Below are positions 1-8,989 of a DNA stretch of 64,000 nt, in pieces. Location of the stretch: assembly GCF_900105125.1 (NCBI RefSeq), contig NZ_LT629750.1:1736001-1800000 (forward strand). Direction: 5' to 3'. The translations under genes and the position numbers were made by a program. This DNA is from Bradyrhizobium canariense (GTDB lineage: Bacteria; Pseudomonadota; Alphaproteobacteria; Rhizobiales; Xanthobacteraceae). The notes under the pieces were generated by a model that saw only the letters and a list, made by a program, of their open reading frames with translations, was not told the origin of the DNA and ran no database searches. The stretch's first letter is position 1, and each line of letters opens with the position of its first letter.

Positions 1-723
1 CTTCCCAACGAAGACGCGCAGAGCATGACCTTTGACACCAGCAACCTGTTCAGTGTCGACAAGTTCTCCGGCTATGACCGCGTTGAAGGCGGCGGCCGCG
101 CCAACGTCGGCGCGCAAATAACCACGCAATTCGACCGTGGCGGCTCCGTCGTTGCGGTGTTCGGACAATCCTACCAGTTGTTCGGCTTGAATTCGTTCGC
201 TGTGGCCGATGCTACCAATACCGGCATAGACTCCGGTCTGGACAAGCCGGCATCGGATTATGTCGCGAGCCTCGCCTATTCACCCAACAGGACTTACACG
301 TTTACGACGCGTGCGCGGTTCGACGAGGCCACCGGAGAGGTCAACCGTTTCGAGGCTGAGGGCAAAGCCAACTTCGACCGCTGGTCGGTCAGTCTGCTCT
401 ATGGCGACTATGCCGCTGAGCCGGAGATCGGATATCTGACCCGCCGCGAAGGCGTTCTCGCCAGTGGTACGGTCAAGGTGGCGGCCAACTGGGTGGTGAC
501 CGGAGCGGCCCGATGGGATCTTGTCGCGAACCAGATCAATCAATACGTGATCGGCGCGGGCTATGTGGACGACTGCTTTGTGCTGGGAGTGAATTACGTC
601 ACGTCCTACTCCTACGCTGCCGGCAATACCCCGCCAACGCTCAACCACACCTTCATGCTGCAACTCGGTTTACGGACCATCGCTCAAACCTCCACGTCGG
701 CGGGCGGCGGGCAGATTCAGTAG
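1..723 (+). CDS. lptD: LPS-assembly protein LptD, C-terminal part (5' end outside window)
   Basis: The reading frame is open from base 1, so the start lies outside the window; about 240 C-terminal residues are visible. LptD is the outer-membrane beta-barrel that inserts lipopolysaccharide into the outer leaflet. The visible part has the alternating barrel pattern and segments typical of alphaproteobacterial LptD, such as NLFSVDKFSGYDRVEGG near the start and FGQSYQLFG soon after. The surA-like and pdxA-rsmA genes that follow are the usual neighbours of lptD (imp-surA-pdxA-rsmA), which supports the call. The family assignment rests on recognised motifs and synteny. Confidence 0.9.
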   Translation, partial: LPNEDAQSMTFDTSNLFSVDKFSGYDRVEGGGRANVGAQITTQFDRGGSVVAVFGQSYQLFGLNSFAVADATNTGIDSGLDKPASDYVASLAYSPNRTYTFTTRARFDEATGEVNRFEAEGKANFDRWSVSLLYGDYAAEPEIGYLTRREGVLASGTVKVAANWVVTGAARWDLVANQINQYVIGAGYVDDCFVLGVNYVTSYSYAAGNTPPTLNHTFMLQLGLRTIAQTSTSAGGGQIQ

Positions 724-801
724 AACCGGCTTCGGTACATGGGCGGCCGGCAAATTGCCGGCGTTCCCCGAACCCCATTCGAATCGATTGACATAGCGAC
801 G

Positions 802-1752
802 ATGATCACGACGACCACATTGCTCCAGCGCTTTCCACGTTTCATCCCGGGTTGTGCGATGGCCCTGGTCTTGATGGCTTGCGGAACGCCGTCATACGCC
901 CAAAGCGTCGCCGTCATGGTCAACGGCGAACCCATCACCAATTACGACATCGAGCAGCGCTCGAAACTGGACTATATCTCGACGCACAAACAGCCGACCC
1001 GGCAGGAAGTGATCGACGAGCTGATTGATCAGAAAGTGAAGATCAGGGAAGCCAAGCAATTTAGCGTCGACCCAAGCTCTTCCGATATCGACGCTGCGTT
1101 CGGCGAGATGAGTTCGCGGATGCGCTTGACACCTGACCAGCTCGCCAAAACGCTCGAAGGCCAGGGCATTCGCCCCGAGACGCTGAAGGAGCGCATCAAG
1201 GCCGACATGGTTTGGACCAGCCTGGTCCGCGGGCGCTACAAGGAAAGCCTCCAGGTCGGTGAGAAAGAGGTCGCCGCCGCGGCCCGGACGCAGGGCGACG
1301 CACCGGACGAGAAGGCGGAGAGCGAAAGCTTCGAATACAAGATGCAGCCGATCGTTTTGATCGTCCCGCGCGGATCTCCGCCGGCCGTCATCGAAGCGAG
1401 GCGCAAGGAAGCCGACGCCTTGCGCGAGCGGATTCAGAGCTGTGATGAAGCGAATACGCTGTTCAAATCCATGCCAAATGCCGCAATCCGCGACGCCGTG
1501 ACCAAAACCTCAGCCGACATGCCGCCTGTCATTCGTGAAGGGCTCGACAAAACCCCGATCGGTCATCTGACCGCGCCAGAGGTAACAAAACAGGGTGTGG
1601 AAATGGTCGCGCTCTGCGGCAGAAAGCCGACCACGGTCGACACTCCGCTGAAAAAGCAAATCCGCGACAAGATGTTCGCCGAGAAATTTGAAGCGAAGTC
1701 GAAAGCCTATTTGCAGCAAATCCGCAAAGCCGCGATGATCGAATATCGTTGA
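802..1752 (+). CDS. surA: SurA-like periplasmic chaperone / peptidylprolyl isomerase
   Basis: About 316 residues. An N-terminal signal peptide ends near SYAQS and is followed by a SurA-type N-terminal domain that starts VAVMVNGEPITNYDIEQR. The C-terminal third (from about YKMQPIVLIVP) has the parvulin layout. SurA escorts outer-membrane proteins, including LptD, across the periplasm, so its place directly after lptD makes sense. An in-frame ATG at 739 would add 21 residues in front of the signal peptide. I prefer ATG 802 because the hydrophobic signal then begins normally. Neither start has a strong Shine-Dalgarno sequence. It could be annotated only as a SurA N-terminal-domain protein. Confidence 0.88.
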   Translation: MITTTTLLQRFPRFIPGCAMALVLMACGTPSYAQSVAVMVNGEPITNYDIEQRSKLDYISTHKQPTRQEVIDELIDQKVKIREAKQFSVDPSSSDIDAAFGEMSSRMRLTPDQLAKTLEGQGIRPETLKERIKADMVWTSLVRGRYKESLQVGEKEVAAAARTQGDAPDEKAESESFEYKMQPIVLIVPRGSPPAVIEARRKEADALRERIQSCDEANTLFKSMPNAAIRDAVTKTSADMPPVIREGLDKTPIGHLTAPEVTKQGVEMVALCGRKPTTVDTPLKKQIRDKMFAEKFEAKSKAYLQQIRKAAMIEYR

Positions 1753-1755
1753 TGC

Positions 1756-2760
1756 ATGGCAAAACCCCTCGCGCTGACACTGGGCGAACCCGCCGGTATC
1801 GGACCCGATATCACCATCAAGGCGTGGCTACGCCGGAGTGAGCTGAGGCTACCGCCCTTCTACCTGCTCGGCGACTGCGGCTTGCTCCGTGACCGCGCGA
1901 AAACGCTCGGGTTGGATGTCAGGCTTGCCGAGGTTCGCGCCGAGGATGCATTTGGTGCATTCGCGGACGCATTGCCGGTCGTGGCAACCGGTTCTGCGGC
2001 GACCGCGCAGCCCGGGCAACCGGACGGCACCAGCGCGGAAGCAGCCATCGTCTCCATTCGTCAGGCCGTCGGCGATGTCATTGCCGGACGAGCCAGCGCG
2101 GTTGTCACCAATCCGATCGCCAAAAGCGTTCTCTATCGTGCCGGATTTCAGCATCCCGGCCATACCGAATTCCTCGCAGAACTCGCCGCGACCGGCGGGC
2201 GTGCGCCGCAGCCCGTCATGATGTTGTGGTCCCCTGCTCTCGCTGTGGTGCCGGTGACGATCCATCTTCCGCTGCGTGATGCGATCACGCAGCTCTCAAG
2301 CGATTTGATCGTCACGACGGTCCGGATCGTAGCGGCCGCCATGAAGGCCCGCTTCGGGCTCGCCAATCCGCGCATCGCATTGTCGGGGCTCAATCCCCAT
2401 GCGGGTGAGGACGGCTCGCTCGGTACCGAGGAGCAGCGGATCGTGACGCCCGCCGTCGAAACCCTGCGCGCCGAGGGCATTGAAATCAGGGGCCCGCTGC
2501 CGGCAGACACCATGTTTCACGACGCCGCACGGAAAACCTATGACTGCGCCATCTGTATGTACCACGATCAGGCGCTGATCCCGATCAAGACGCTGGCGTT
2601 CGATGACGCTGTCAACGTCACGCTGGGCTTGCCGTTCGTTCGCACGTCGCCGGATCACGGCACCGCCTTCGATATTGCCGGCACCGGTCGGGCCAATCCG
2701 TCGAGCCTGATCGCAGCATTGCAGCTCGCCGCGCGCATGGCGGCAGCGACGCCGGCATGA
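1756..2760 (+). CDS. pdxA: 4-hydroxythreonine-4-phosphate dehydrogenase PdxA
   Basis: 334 residues, full length for PdxA, which oxidises 4-phosphohydroxy-L-threonine in the DXP-dependent branch of pyridoxal phosphate synthesis. Visible marks are [10 protein letters not shown] at the N-terminus, TNPI near 118-121, the metal-binding histidines H136 (in HPGHTEF), H215 (NPHAGE) and H270 (MYHDQ), and the C-terminal [14 protein letters not shown] segment. It begins three bases after the surA stop and overlaps rsmA by four bases (ATGA), so the genes are probably translationally coupled in one transcript. Confidence 0.97.
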   Translation: MAKPLALTLGEPAGIGPDITIKAWLRRSELRLPPFYLLGDCGLLRDRAKTLGLDVRLAEVRAEDAFGAFADALPVVATGSAATAQPGQPDGTSAEAAIVSIRQAVGDVIAGRASAVVTNPIAKSVLYRAGFQHPGHTEFLAELAATGGRAPQPVMMLWSPALAVVPVTIHLPLRDAITQLSSDLIVTTVRIVAAAMKARFGLANPRIALSGLNPHAGEDGSLGTEEQRIVTPAVETLRAEGIEIRGPLPADTMFHDAARKTYDCAICMYHDQALIPIKTLAFDDAVNVTLGLPFVRTSPDHGTAFDIAGTGRANPSSLIAALQLAARMAAATPA

Positions 2761-3623
2761 ACGCGATCGATGACCTTCCGCCGCTTCGCGAGGTCATCCG
2801 CCGGCACGCTTTGTCGGCGCGCAAATCGCTTGGGCAGAATTTTCTGCTGGACCTCAACCTCACGGCGCGGATCGCACGCGCGGCGGGCCCTCTCGAAGAC
2901 GCCACCATTATCGAGATCGGCCCAGGCCCCGGCGGACTGACGCGCGCACTGTTGGCGTTGGGCGCCCGGCGCGTCATAGCCGTGGAACGCGACCAGCGCG
3001 CCCTCGCCCCCCTCGAAGAGATTTCGAACCGGTATCCCGGACGGCTCGAGATCATTTGCGCCGATGCCCAGCAATTCGATCCCAGGCCGCTGCTCGGTAC
3101 GACCAAGGCCAAAATCGTCGCCAACCTGCCTTACAATATCGCGACCGCGCTTCTGATCGACTGGCTGTCGATCGAGCCGTGGCCGCCCTGGTACGACATG
3201 TTGGTGCTGATGTTCCAGCGCGAGGTGGCCGAACGCATCGTGGCCCACGAAAATGCCGAAGCCTATGGACGGCTGGGCGTGCTGGCGAACTGGCGCGCCG
3301 AGACCAAGATCCTGTTCGATATTTCTCCCGCGGCATTCGTTCCGCAGCCCCAGGTAACCTCGTCGGTGGTGCGTCTGGTACCCCGCCGCGAGCCCGACCC
3401 ATGCGACCTCAAAGCCCTGGAGATGGTGTCGGCGGCGGCATTCGGACAGCGCCGCAAGATGCTGCGGCAAAGCCTCAAATCGTTACCTGTGGAGCCGGCC
3501 CGGCTCGGAGCCGCGGCGGATATCGACCTGACGCGGCGCGCCGAAACCGTTCCGGTCAGCGGCTTTGTTGCCATGGCCCGTGAATTGACCAATATACGAA
3601 AAGAAAAATTCAATACCGTCTAA
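2757..3623 (+). CDS. rsmA: 16S rRNA dimethyladenosine transferase RsmA (KsgA)
   Basis: 288 residues. It dimethylates the two adjacent adenosines in helix 45 of 16S rRNA, a late step in small-subunit assembly. The N-terminus has the KsgA signature [13 protein letters not shown]-binding motif I is [10 protein letters not shown] (about 53-62), and the catalytic NLPYN motif is at about 123-127. The ATG overlaps the pdxA stop codon. This pdxA-rsmA coupling is conserved in many Proteobacteria. Confidence 0.97.
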   Translation: MNAIDDLPPLREVIRRHALSARKSLGQNFLLDLNLTARIARAAGPLEDATIIEIGPGPGGLTRALLALGARRVIAVERDQRALAPLEEISNRYPGRLEIICADAQQFDPRPLLGTTKAKIVANLPYNIATALLIDWLSIEPWPPWYDMLVLMFQREVAERIVAHENAEAYGRLGVLANWRAETKILFDISPAAFVPQPQVTSSVVRLVPRREPDPCDLKALEMVSAAAFGQRRKMLRQSLKSLPVEPARLGAAADIDLTRRAETVPVSGFVAMARELTNIRKEKFNTV

Positions 3624-3634
3624 GGAGAAAGTTC

Positions 3635-4693
3635 ATGGCGCAAATGCTTCGCCAATCACTCGTCAAGTTCGATGCGCCCCTGTGCGAAACCATCGTCGAA
3701 ACGCCAAAGCCGCAGGGCCGCGAAGTCCTGGTGCGGATCGAGCGCTGTGGGCTGTGCCATTCCGACCTGCATATCCAGGATGGCTATGCCGATCTCGGCG
3801 GCGGCAAGAAGCTTGATACAACGCGTGGCATGACTCTGCCCTTTACACTGGGGCACGAGATCGCGGGGATCGTCGAGGAAGTCGGTTCCGACGTCCCGAA
3901 GGATCTGATCGGCGCCAAAAAGGCGGTATTCCCCTGGATCGGCTGCGGCCAGTGCCGCGACTGCCTCAACGGCGATGAGAACCTTTGCGTCAAGCAGCGG
4001 TTCCTGGGCGTTGCCATCGACGGTGGTTTCGCCAGCCATGTGCTGGTGCCCGATGCAAAATACCTGCTCGATTACGATCCGCTGCCGGTCAATCAGGCAG
4101 CTACCCTGATGTGCTCCGGCGTGACGGCCTATGGCGCTCTGAAGCGCCTCGTCGACCGGCCCCGGCAACGCAATCTTTTGCTGATCGGCCTTGGCGGCGT
4201 CGGCATGATGGGGCTTTCTTTTGCGCAAGCGATGTTCAAGCAGAAAATTGCCGTCGCGGATTTGAGCGCCGCGGCACGCGAGAGCGCGCTGCAAAACGGC
4301 GCGGCGGTTGCCTTTGATCCCTCCGAGCCCGAAGTGGTCAGGCGCATCATCAAGGAGACCGAGGGCGGCTTCGACGAGATCGTCGATTTTGCCGGCAACG
4401 AAAAATCGATGGCGTTTGCCGTCTCGGTGGTCGCGCGAGGCGGCAAGATCGTCGTCTCCGGACTGATGGGCGGCAATTTCAGCCTGCCGATGGTGCAATG
4501 GATCTACAAGCGCATGACCATCGAGGGCTTCATGGTGGGAACGCTCGCCGAAGCGCATGAGTTGATGGCACTCGCGCGCACCGGCAAGATCAAGCCGACG
4601 CCGATGAAAGAAGAACCGATGGCCGACGTCCAGAAATGGATCGACGCCTTGCGGGCCGGAAAAGTCGTGGGACGTATTGTGCTGAAAAACTAA
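3635..4693 (+). CDS. Zinc-dependent alcohol dehydrogenase, MDR family
   Basis: 352 residues with the medium-chain dehydrogenase/reductase plan. The catalytic-zinc region is CGLCHSDLH (C41) with H74-E75 in GHEIAG. The structural zinc cysteines are C104, C107, C110 and C118 (CGQCRDC...C). The Rossmann fold contains GLGGVGMMG near 185. A clear Shine-Dalgarno sequence (AAGGAGA) precedes ATG 3635. It probably oxidises an alcohol with NAD(P)+, but the substrate cannot be read from sequence. It lies 11 bases after rsmA and just upstream of a solute-binding protein gene. A functional link with either neighbour is only a guess. Confidence 0.88.
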   Translation: MAQMLRQSLVKFDAPLCETIVETPKPQGREVLVRIERCGLCHSDLHIQDGYADLGGGKKLDTTRGMTLPFTLGHEIAGIVEEVGSDVPKDLIGAKKAVFPWIGCGQCRDCLNGDENLCVKQRFLGVAIDGGFASHVLVPDAKYLLDYDPLPVNQAATLMCSGVTAYGALKRLVDRPRQRNLLLIGLGGVGMMGLSFAQAMFKQKIAVADLSAAARESALQNGAAVAFDPSEPEVVRRIIKETEGGFDEIVDFAGNEKSMAFAVSVVARGGKIVVSGLMGGNFSLPMVQWIYKRMTIEGFMVGTLAEAHELMALARTGKIKPTPMKEEPMADVQKWIDALRAGKVVGRIVLKN

Positions 4694-4743
4694 CAAAAGA
4701 ATGTCTCGCCGGCCTCACCCGTTCAAAAAAGGGGAGGACAGGA

Positions 4744-5958
4744 ATGACGCGGAGGAAACGTTCGGCACTGGGAGCATTGGCCGCGCTCGCGCTGGCCTTT
4801 GCCGCAGCGCCGGCTTTGGCGCAGAAGCAATACGGACCCGGCGTCACCGACACGGAAATCAAGATCGGGACCACGACGCCCTTTAGCGGCCCGGCATCGG
4901 CCTACGCGGCGGGCGCGATCTCGACGACCGCTTATTTCGCGATGATCAACGATCAGGGCGGCGTGAACGGCCGCAAGATCAATTTCATCAGCCTCGATGA
5001 CGCCTATAGCCCACCCAAGACCGTGGAACAGATTAGACGGCTCATCGAAAGCGACGAGGTGCTTTTTCTGGTGAACCCTGTCGGCACGGCCACCAACATG
5101 GCCGTGCTCAAATATATCAATCAGAAGAAAGTCCCTCATCTCTTCATCGGTTCGGGAGCAACGGTCTTCAATGATCCCGAGCATTATCCGTGGACGATGA
5201 GCTGGACCCCGCATTACGCGTCGGAAGGCGAGATTTACGCCAAGTATATCCTTTCGGCGAAGCCTGACGCCAGGATCGGCATCCTGTCGCAGAATGACGA
5301 TCTCGGCCGCGATTATCTTCTGGGCTTCAAGCGCGGTCTCGGGGACAAGGCGTCGACGATGATCGTGTCAGCGCAGACCTACAACACAAGCGATCCGACC
5401 GTCGATTCTCAGGTGGTTTCGCTGAAGACGTCGGGCGCCAACGTATTCCTGATTGCCTCGGTCCCTAAATTCGCAGCGCAGGCCATTCGCAAGGCTTACG
5501 ACATTGACTGGCATCCGCAGGAATTCGTCGTCAGCATCGGTTCGTCGATTGCAGGCGCGATCAGGCCCGCAGGATTTGAAGCCGCAAAAGGGATCATCTC
5601 CGCGGCCTATCAAAAAGACCCGGCCGACCCGCAGTGGAAGAACGATCCGGCGATGCAGGCCTGGAACGTATGGATGGACAAGTACAACCCGCACGTCGAC
5701 AAGAGCGATTATTACGCGCCCTACGGTTACAATATCGGCTCCGCGGTGGTGCAGATCCTCAAGCAGTGCGGCGACGATCTCACGCGCGAAAATATCATGA
5801 AACAAGCCTCGCATCTGAACATGGAATTGCCGTTGCTGCTGCCGGGTATCCGCCTGCAGACGACCCCGACGGACCTGCGCCCGATCAAGCAGATGCGGCT
5901 GGTTCGTTTCGATGGCGAACGCTACGTGCTTTTCAGTGATGTGCTCGCGAGCAAATAA
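4744..5958 (+). CDS. ABC transporter substrate-binding protein, branched-chain amino acid (HAAT/LivK) type
   Basis: About 404 residues starting at ATG 4744, which sits behind a strong Shine-Dalgarno sequence (GGGAGGACAGGA). An upstream in-frame ATG at 4636 overlaps the alcohol dehydrogenase gene and is unlikely. A signal peptide ends at ALAQK, followed by the periplasmic-binding-protein type 1 fold with the family opening TDTEIKIGTTTPFSGP. Such proteins feed Liv-type ABC permeases and bind amino acids, amides, urea, aromatic acids or related compounds. No permease or ATPase gene is adjacent, so this is an orphan that must borrow a permease encoded elsewhere. The ligand is unknown. Confidence 0.9.
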   Translation: MTRRKRSALGALAALALAFAAAPALAQKQYGPGVTDTEIKIGTTTPFSGPASAYAAGAISTTAYFAMINDQGGVNGRKINFISLDDAYSPPKTVEQIRRLIESDEVLFLVNPVGTATNMAVLKYINQKKVPHLFIGSGATVFNDPEHYPWTMSWTPHYASEGEIYAKYILSAKPDARIGILSQNDDLGRDYLLGFKRGLGDKASTMIVSAQTYNTSDPTVDSQVVSLKTSGANVFLIASVPKFAAQAIRKAYDIDWHPQEFVVSIGSSIAGAIRPAGFEAAKGIISAAYQKDPADPQWKNDPAMQAWNVWMDKYNPHVDKSDYYAPYGYNIGSAVVQILKQCGDDLTRENIMKQASHLNMELPLLLPGIRLQTTPTDLRPIKQMRLVRFDGERYVLFSDVLASK

Positions 5959-6216
5959 CGTCATCCCGGAATCGGCGTCGCGGCCGGTCAGGGATCGTCA
6001 TGATCGTTCCGAGCCGCTTTGGGGGGCGTGTCGCGGCCATCAATTGGCCTCGCCCGTGTGACGGGAACAATAAGTTCTCTTCCCAAATTCCCGCCACATT
6101 TGCGATCCGAGGGTCGAGCCTCAATTAAGCCCTATACCTTCCGGAATTGCGGCCCATTGCGACCCAAATTTTTAACGAGATTTGGGCTGTGAAGCGTAGC
6201 GTACACGGAGATGCAC

Positions 6217-7206
6217 ATGCTAAATCGAACCGCGAAATTCGCGTCAGCCGCTGTCGCGGGCTTCCTCGCAAGTGCTCCACTAACCGCGTTCTCTCAGAGC
6301 GCAACGCCACCAGCAAACACGACGTCAACAGCAGCCACACCGGCAGCAGATGACTGCCTGGCCGCACCAAAGGACCAGACGCCCCAGGGCAGCCATTGGT
6401 ATTATCGTATCGATCGTGCGACCAAGCGCCATTGCTGGTACCTCCGCGACGAGGGCGATGCACATGCGCAAACGGCTGCGCCAAATTCGCAAGCATCCGC
6501 AAAACCTGTCCCGCCAAAAGCGGAAGCGGCCCTGCAGGGCTCCGTTGCCAACGCTCGCGCGGAACTGACCACATCGCGAGCACGCAGCGAGACCGACACA
6601 AACGCCGCCCCGGCACAGCTCCCATCGGCCGCAGCAGCCAATGCGGCGAACACGGACAACAGCCAGCATGCGACGACCGCCCAGAATACCAACATGCCGC
6701 AAACGGCCGTTGCTTCGCGTTGGCCGGACCAGTTGAGCGCAAATTCGTCAGACGATTCAGCCGCGGACGACACCAATTCGGATACGGCCGCGCAATCGAG
6801 TGAGACGGCTGCGCCACCACCCGTGATTACCGCCGCCGCCCCTGCCCCCGCTCCCGTCACACTCGCTGCTGCGGACACCTCAGCCGAAAAACAGTCCGGC
6901 TCGGTCCCAATGCTGTTGATGGTCATGACCGGCGCGTTGGCGGTCGCCGGCCTTGTGGGAGCCGTTATCGTCAAATTTGGCGGTAAGCGCCGGAATGACC
7001 AGGAAGACGACTACGAAGAAATTCAGGGCGATCGCCGTCCGGTCTGGGGTTTGGAGCGTACCGAACGCGCCAGGCCGCTGCCCCTCCCGGCCTCGGCCGC
7101 ACACAGACCGAACATCGGCATGCCGCGCGAGCTGCGCGCCGCGGATGATCCGGACGACAAGATCACAGAAATGCTCGCGCGGTTGGCCAAGAGCGCCCAA
7201 AGCTAG
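6217..7206 (+). CDS. Hypothetical Ala/Thr-rich protein with signal peptide and one C-terminal membrane segment
   Basis: About 329 residues. I place the start at ATG 6217, where the GGAG at about 6206 is better spaced than for ATG 6211. The N-terminus is a signal-like segment. Then comes a short conserved-looking block (DDCLAAP, then GSHWYYRIDRAT and CWYL) of a type I recognise in hypothetical proteins of this bacterial group. A long Ala/Thr/Pro/Ser linker follows, then one transmembrane helix (about VPMLLMVMTGALAVAGLVG), then a charged cytoplasmic tail. A periplasmic sensing or structural role is possible, but no function can be assigned. Confidence 0.72.
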   Translation: MLNRTAKFASAAVAGFLASAPLTAFSQSATPPANTTSTAATPAADDCLAAPKDQTPQGSHWYYRIDRATKRHCWYLRDEGDAHAQTAAPNSQASAKPVPPKAEAALQGSVANARAELTTSRARSETDTNAAPAQLPSAAAANAANTDNSQHATTAQNTNMPQTAVASRWPDQLSANSSDDSAADDTNSDTAAQSSETAAPPPVITAAAPAPAPVTLAAADTSAEKQSGSVPMLLMVMTGALAVAGLVGAVIVKFGGKRRNDQEDDYEEIQGDRRPVWGLERTERARPLPLPASAAHRPNIGMPRELRAADDPDDKITEMLARLAKSAQS

Positions 7207-7270
7207 CGCGCAAAGCTAGAGCGTGATTCCGGCCCAGCGGACCGCGCTCGGAAAAGACCACGCCCAAGCC

Positions 7271-7318
7271 AAAAGATAACGCGAGGAGTCTCACTTCAGC
7301 CGGGCTGAACGCGACTCC
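7271..7318 (-). terminator. Probable intrinsic terminator of the gmk operon
   Basis: Nested inverted repeats lie just beyond the gmk stop. GGAGTC (7285-7290) pairs with GACTCC (7313-7318), and inside it TTCAGC (7295-7300) pairs with GCTGAA (7304-7309) around a CGG loop. Read leftward, the stem is followed by a T-rich stretch ending TTATCTTTT. This fits a rho-independent terminator for the leftward fab-mltG-yicC-gmk transcript. Confidence 0.6.
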
Positions 7319-7330
7319 AGGGCGCCGGAA

Positions 7331-7990
7331 CTATTGCTCCAGTTGCTGCTGCAACTTGCGTACGAAAGTCGTCAATCCCGTGCGGCGTTCGCGCTTGAGC
7401 CGCTCGGCCTTCAGAATCGATTGCACCTCGGCGAATGCTTCATCGATGTCGTGATTGATGACGATATAGTCGTATTCTGCCCAGTGGCTCATTTCATGGC
7501 TGGCGCGGCTCATTCGCCCCCGGATCACTTCGTCGGAATCCTGGGCACGGGAATGCAGGCGTTTTTCGAGATCCGCGGCAGACGGCGGCAGGATGAACAC
7601 GGATACGACGTCGTCGCGCGATTTTTCACGCAATTGCTGCGTGCCCTGCCAGTCGATGTCGAACAGCACATCCTGTCCGGCCGACAACGCCGCCTCGACC
7701 GGCGCCCGCGGCGTGCCGTAACGGTTGTCGAAGACGACAGCCGATTCGAGCAACTCGTTTCGTTTCGACATCAGGTCGAATTTCGCCTTGTCGATGAAAT
7801 GATAATCCCGGCCATCGACTTCGCCCGGCCGCATCGGCCGCGTAGTCGCGGACACCGACATGTTCAAACCGGGCATCCGCTCGATCAGCAGGCGCGACAG
7901 CGTGGTCTTGCCCGCACCCGACGGTGATGACAACACGAACATCAGCCCGCGTCGCTCAACTCCGTCCAGGCCGTGGCCACCAACGGTCAT
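7331..7990 (-). CDS. gmk: Guanylate kinase
   Basis: 219 residues. It phosphorylates GMP to GDP with ATP. The P-loop SPSGAGKT is at about 22-29, followed by the GMP-binding segment VSATTRPMRPGEVDGRDYHF. It lies 3 bases after the yicC stop in the same direction, an old pairing seen in many Proteobacteria. The first 15 residues before FVLSSPSG are slightly longer than in short family members, so the internal Met17 is a possible alternative start. Confidence 0.96.
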   Translation of the reverse strand: MTVGGHGLDGVERRGLMFVLSSPSGAGKTTLSRLLIERMPGLNMSVSATTRPMRPGEVDGRDYHFIDKAKFDLMSKRNELLESAVVFDNRYGTPRAPVEAALSAGQDVLFDIDWQGTQQLREKSRDDVVSVFILPPSAADLEKRLHSRAQDSDEVIRGRMSRASHEMSHWAEYDYIVINHDIDEAFAEVQSILKAERLKRERRTGLTTFVRKLQQQLEQ

Positions 7991-7993
7991 GGT

Positions 7994-8881
7994 TCACTCC
8001 AGATTCTGAACCTGTTCGCGGAATTGCTCCACCACGTTCTTCATCTCAAGGCCGGTGTTGGTCAGTTCGAGATCGTTCGACTTCGAGCAGCAGGTGTTGA
8101 CCTCGCGGTTGAATTCCTGCGCCAGGAAATCAAGCCGCCGCCCGACCGGTCCGCCCTTGCCGAGCATCTCACGGGCCTGCGAGACGTGCGAGGCAATACG
8201 ATCGAGTTCTTCGCGGATGTCGGCCTTGGTCGCGATCAGAAGCGCCTCCTGATTGAGCCTGTCGGCGTCGAAGCGATCGGACGACTCCAGCAATACCGCA
8301 ACCTGCTCGGCAAGCCGCGCCCTGATCGCGTCCGGCTTGCGGCCCGGCGCGGCCTCGGCCTTCTTTGCCAGGCATTCGATCTCGTCCATGCGCTGCGACA
8401 GAATTTTCCCCAGCGCCACGCCTTCGCGCTGGCGCATCTGCACGAGGTCAGTGAGCGCCTGCTCGAATGCAATGCCGGCGGCAGCCTTCGCCGCAATGTC
8501 CTCCACCTCGCTGCTTTCGGGCTCGACAACCTCGATGACGCCCTTGATGCCCAGCAGCCCGTCGATGCTCGGAGCGACCGCGTCGATCCTGCCTGCGAGT
8601 TCGCCCGCGACCCGCACAATCGACGCCAACACCTCTTCATTGATACGGATCGTTGAGGCCGCGTTGGCGCGCTTGACGGTCAAATTGGCATACACCGTGC
8701 CTCGCGACAGCAATTCGCCAGCGCGCTTTTTAGCCGATGCCTCGAGGTCATCCCATCCGGGCGGCAAACGCATCCGCAGGTCAAAGCCCTTGGCGTTGAC
8801 CGACTTCAACTCCCACTCGAACGCATAGGGTCCGCTGGCGCCGTGGCTTCGGGCAAAGCCGGTCATGCTCGAAAGCGCCAT
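7994..8881 (-). CDS. yicC: YicC family protein (YicC N-terminal and DUF1732 domains)
   Basis: 295 residues, usual family length. It opens with the family signature MTGFARS and ends with the DUF1732-type region EVNTCCSKSNDLELTN. E. coli YicC has been described as an endoribonuclease; whether this homologue acts on the same RNAs is unknown. The gene sits between mltG and gmk in a leftward operon, the conserved order in Rhizobiales. Confidence 0.93.
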   Translation of the reverse strand: MALSSMTGFARSHGASGPYAFEWELKSVNAKGFDLRMRLPPGWDDLEASAKKRAGELLSRGTVYANLTVKRANAASTIRINEEVLASIVRVAGELAGRIDAVAPSIDGLLGIKGVIEVVEPESSEVEDIAAKAAAGIAFEQALTDLVQMRQREGVALGKILSQRMDEIECLAKKAEAAPGRKPDAIRARLAEQVAVLLESSDRFDADRLNQEALLIATKADIREELDRIASHVSQAREMLGKGGPVGRRLDFLAQEFNREVNTCCSKSNDLELTNTGLEMKNVVEQFREQVQNLE

Positions 8882-8989
8882 CGCGTGAACTTCTCCGGAT
8901 GATACCGCGTGAGATTCGCAGGTGTAGGCGGGAGTGTAAAACGTTTTCGCGCAAAGTGGAATCGGTTCCGGCGCATTGCCGGCGGCGCA

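Noticed and set aside
3656..4696. A 346-codon leftward frame opposite the alcohol dehydrogenase gene
   Set aside because: It is a complementary-strand shadow of a clear zinc alcohol dehydrogenase; it is rich in His/Arg/Asp with no family features or ribosome-binding site.
6163..6186. Seven-base dyad CCCAAAT/ATTTGGG upstream of the hypothetical gene at 6217
   Set aside because: Short, AT-containing and unsupported by anything else; may be chance.
8932..8968. A stretch resembling intergenic repeats of related genomes (AAAACGTTTTCGCGCAAAG)
   Set aside because: The resemblance is from memory and degenerate; without a genome-wide count I cannot support it as a repeat.
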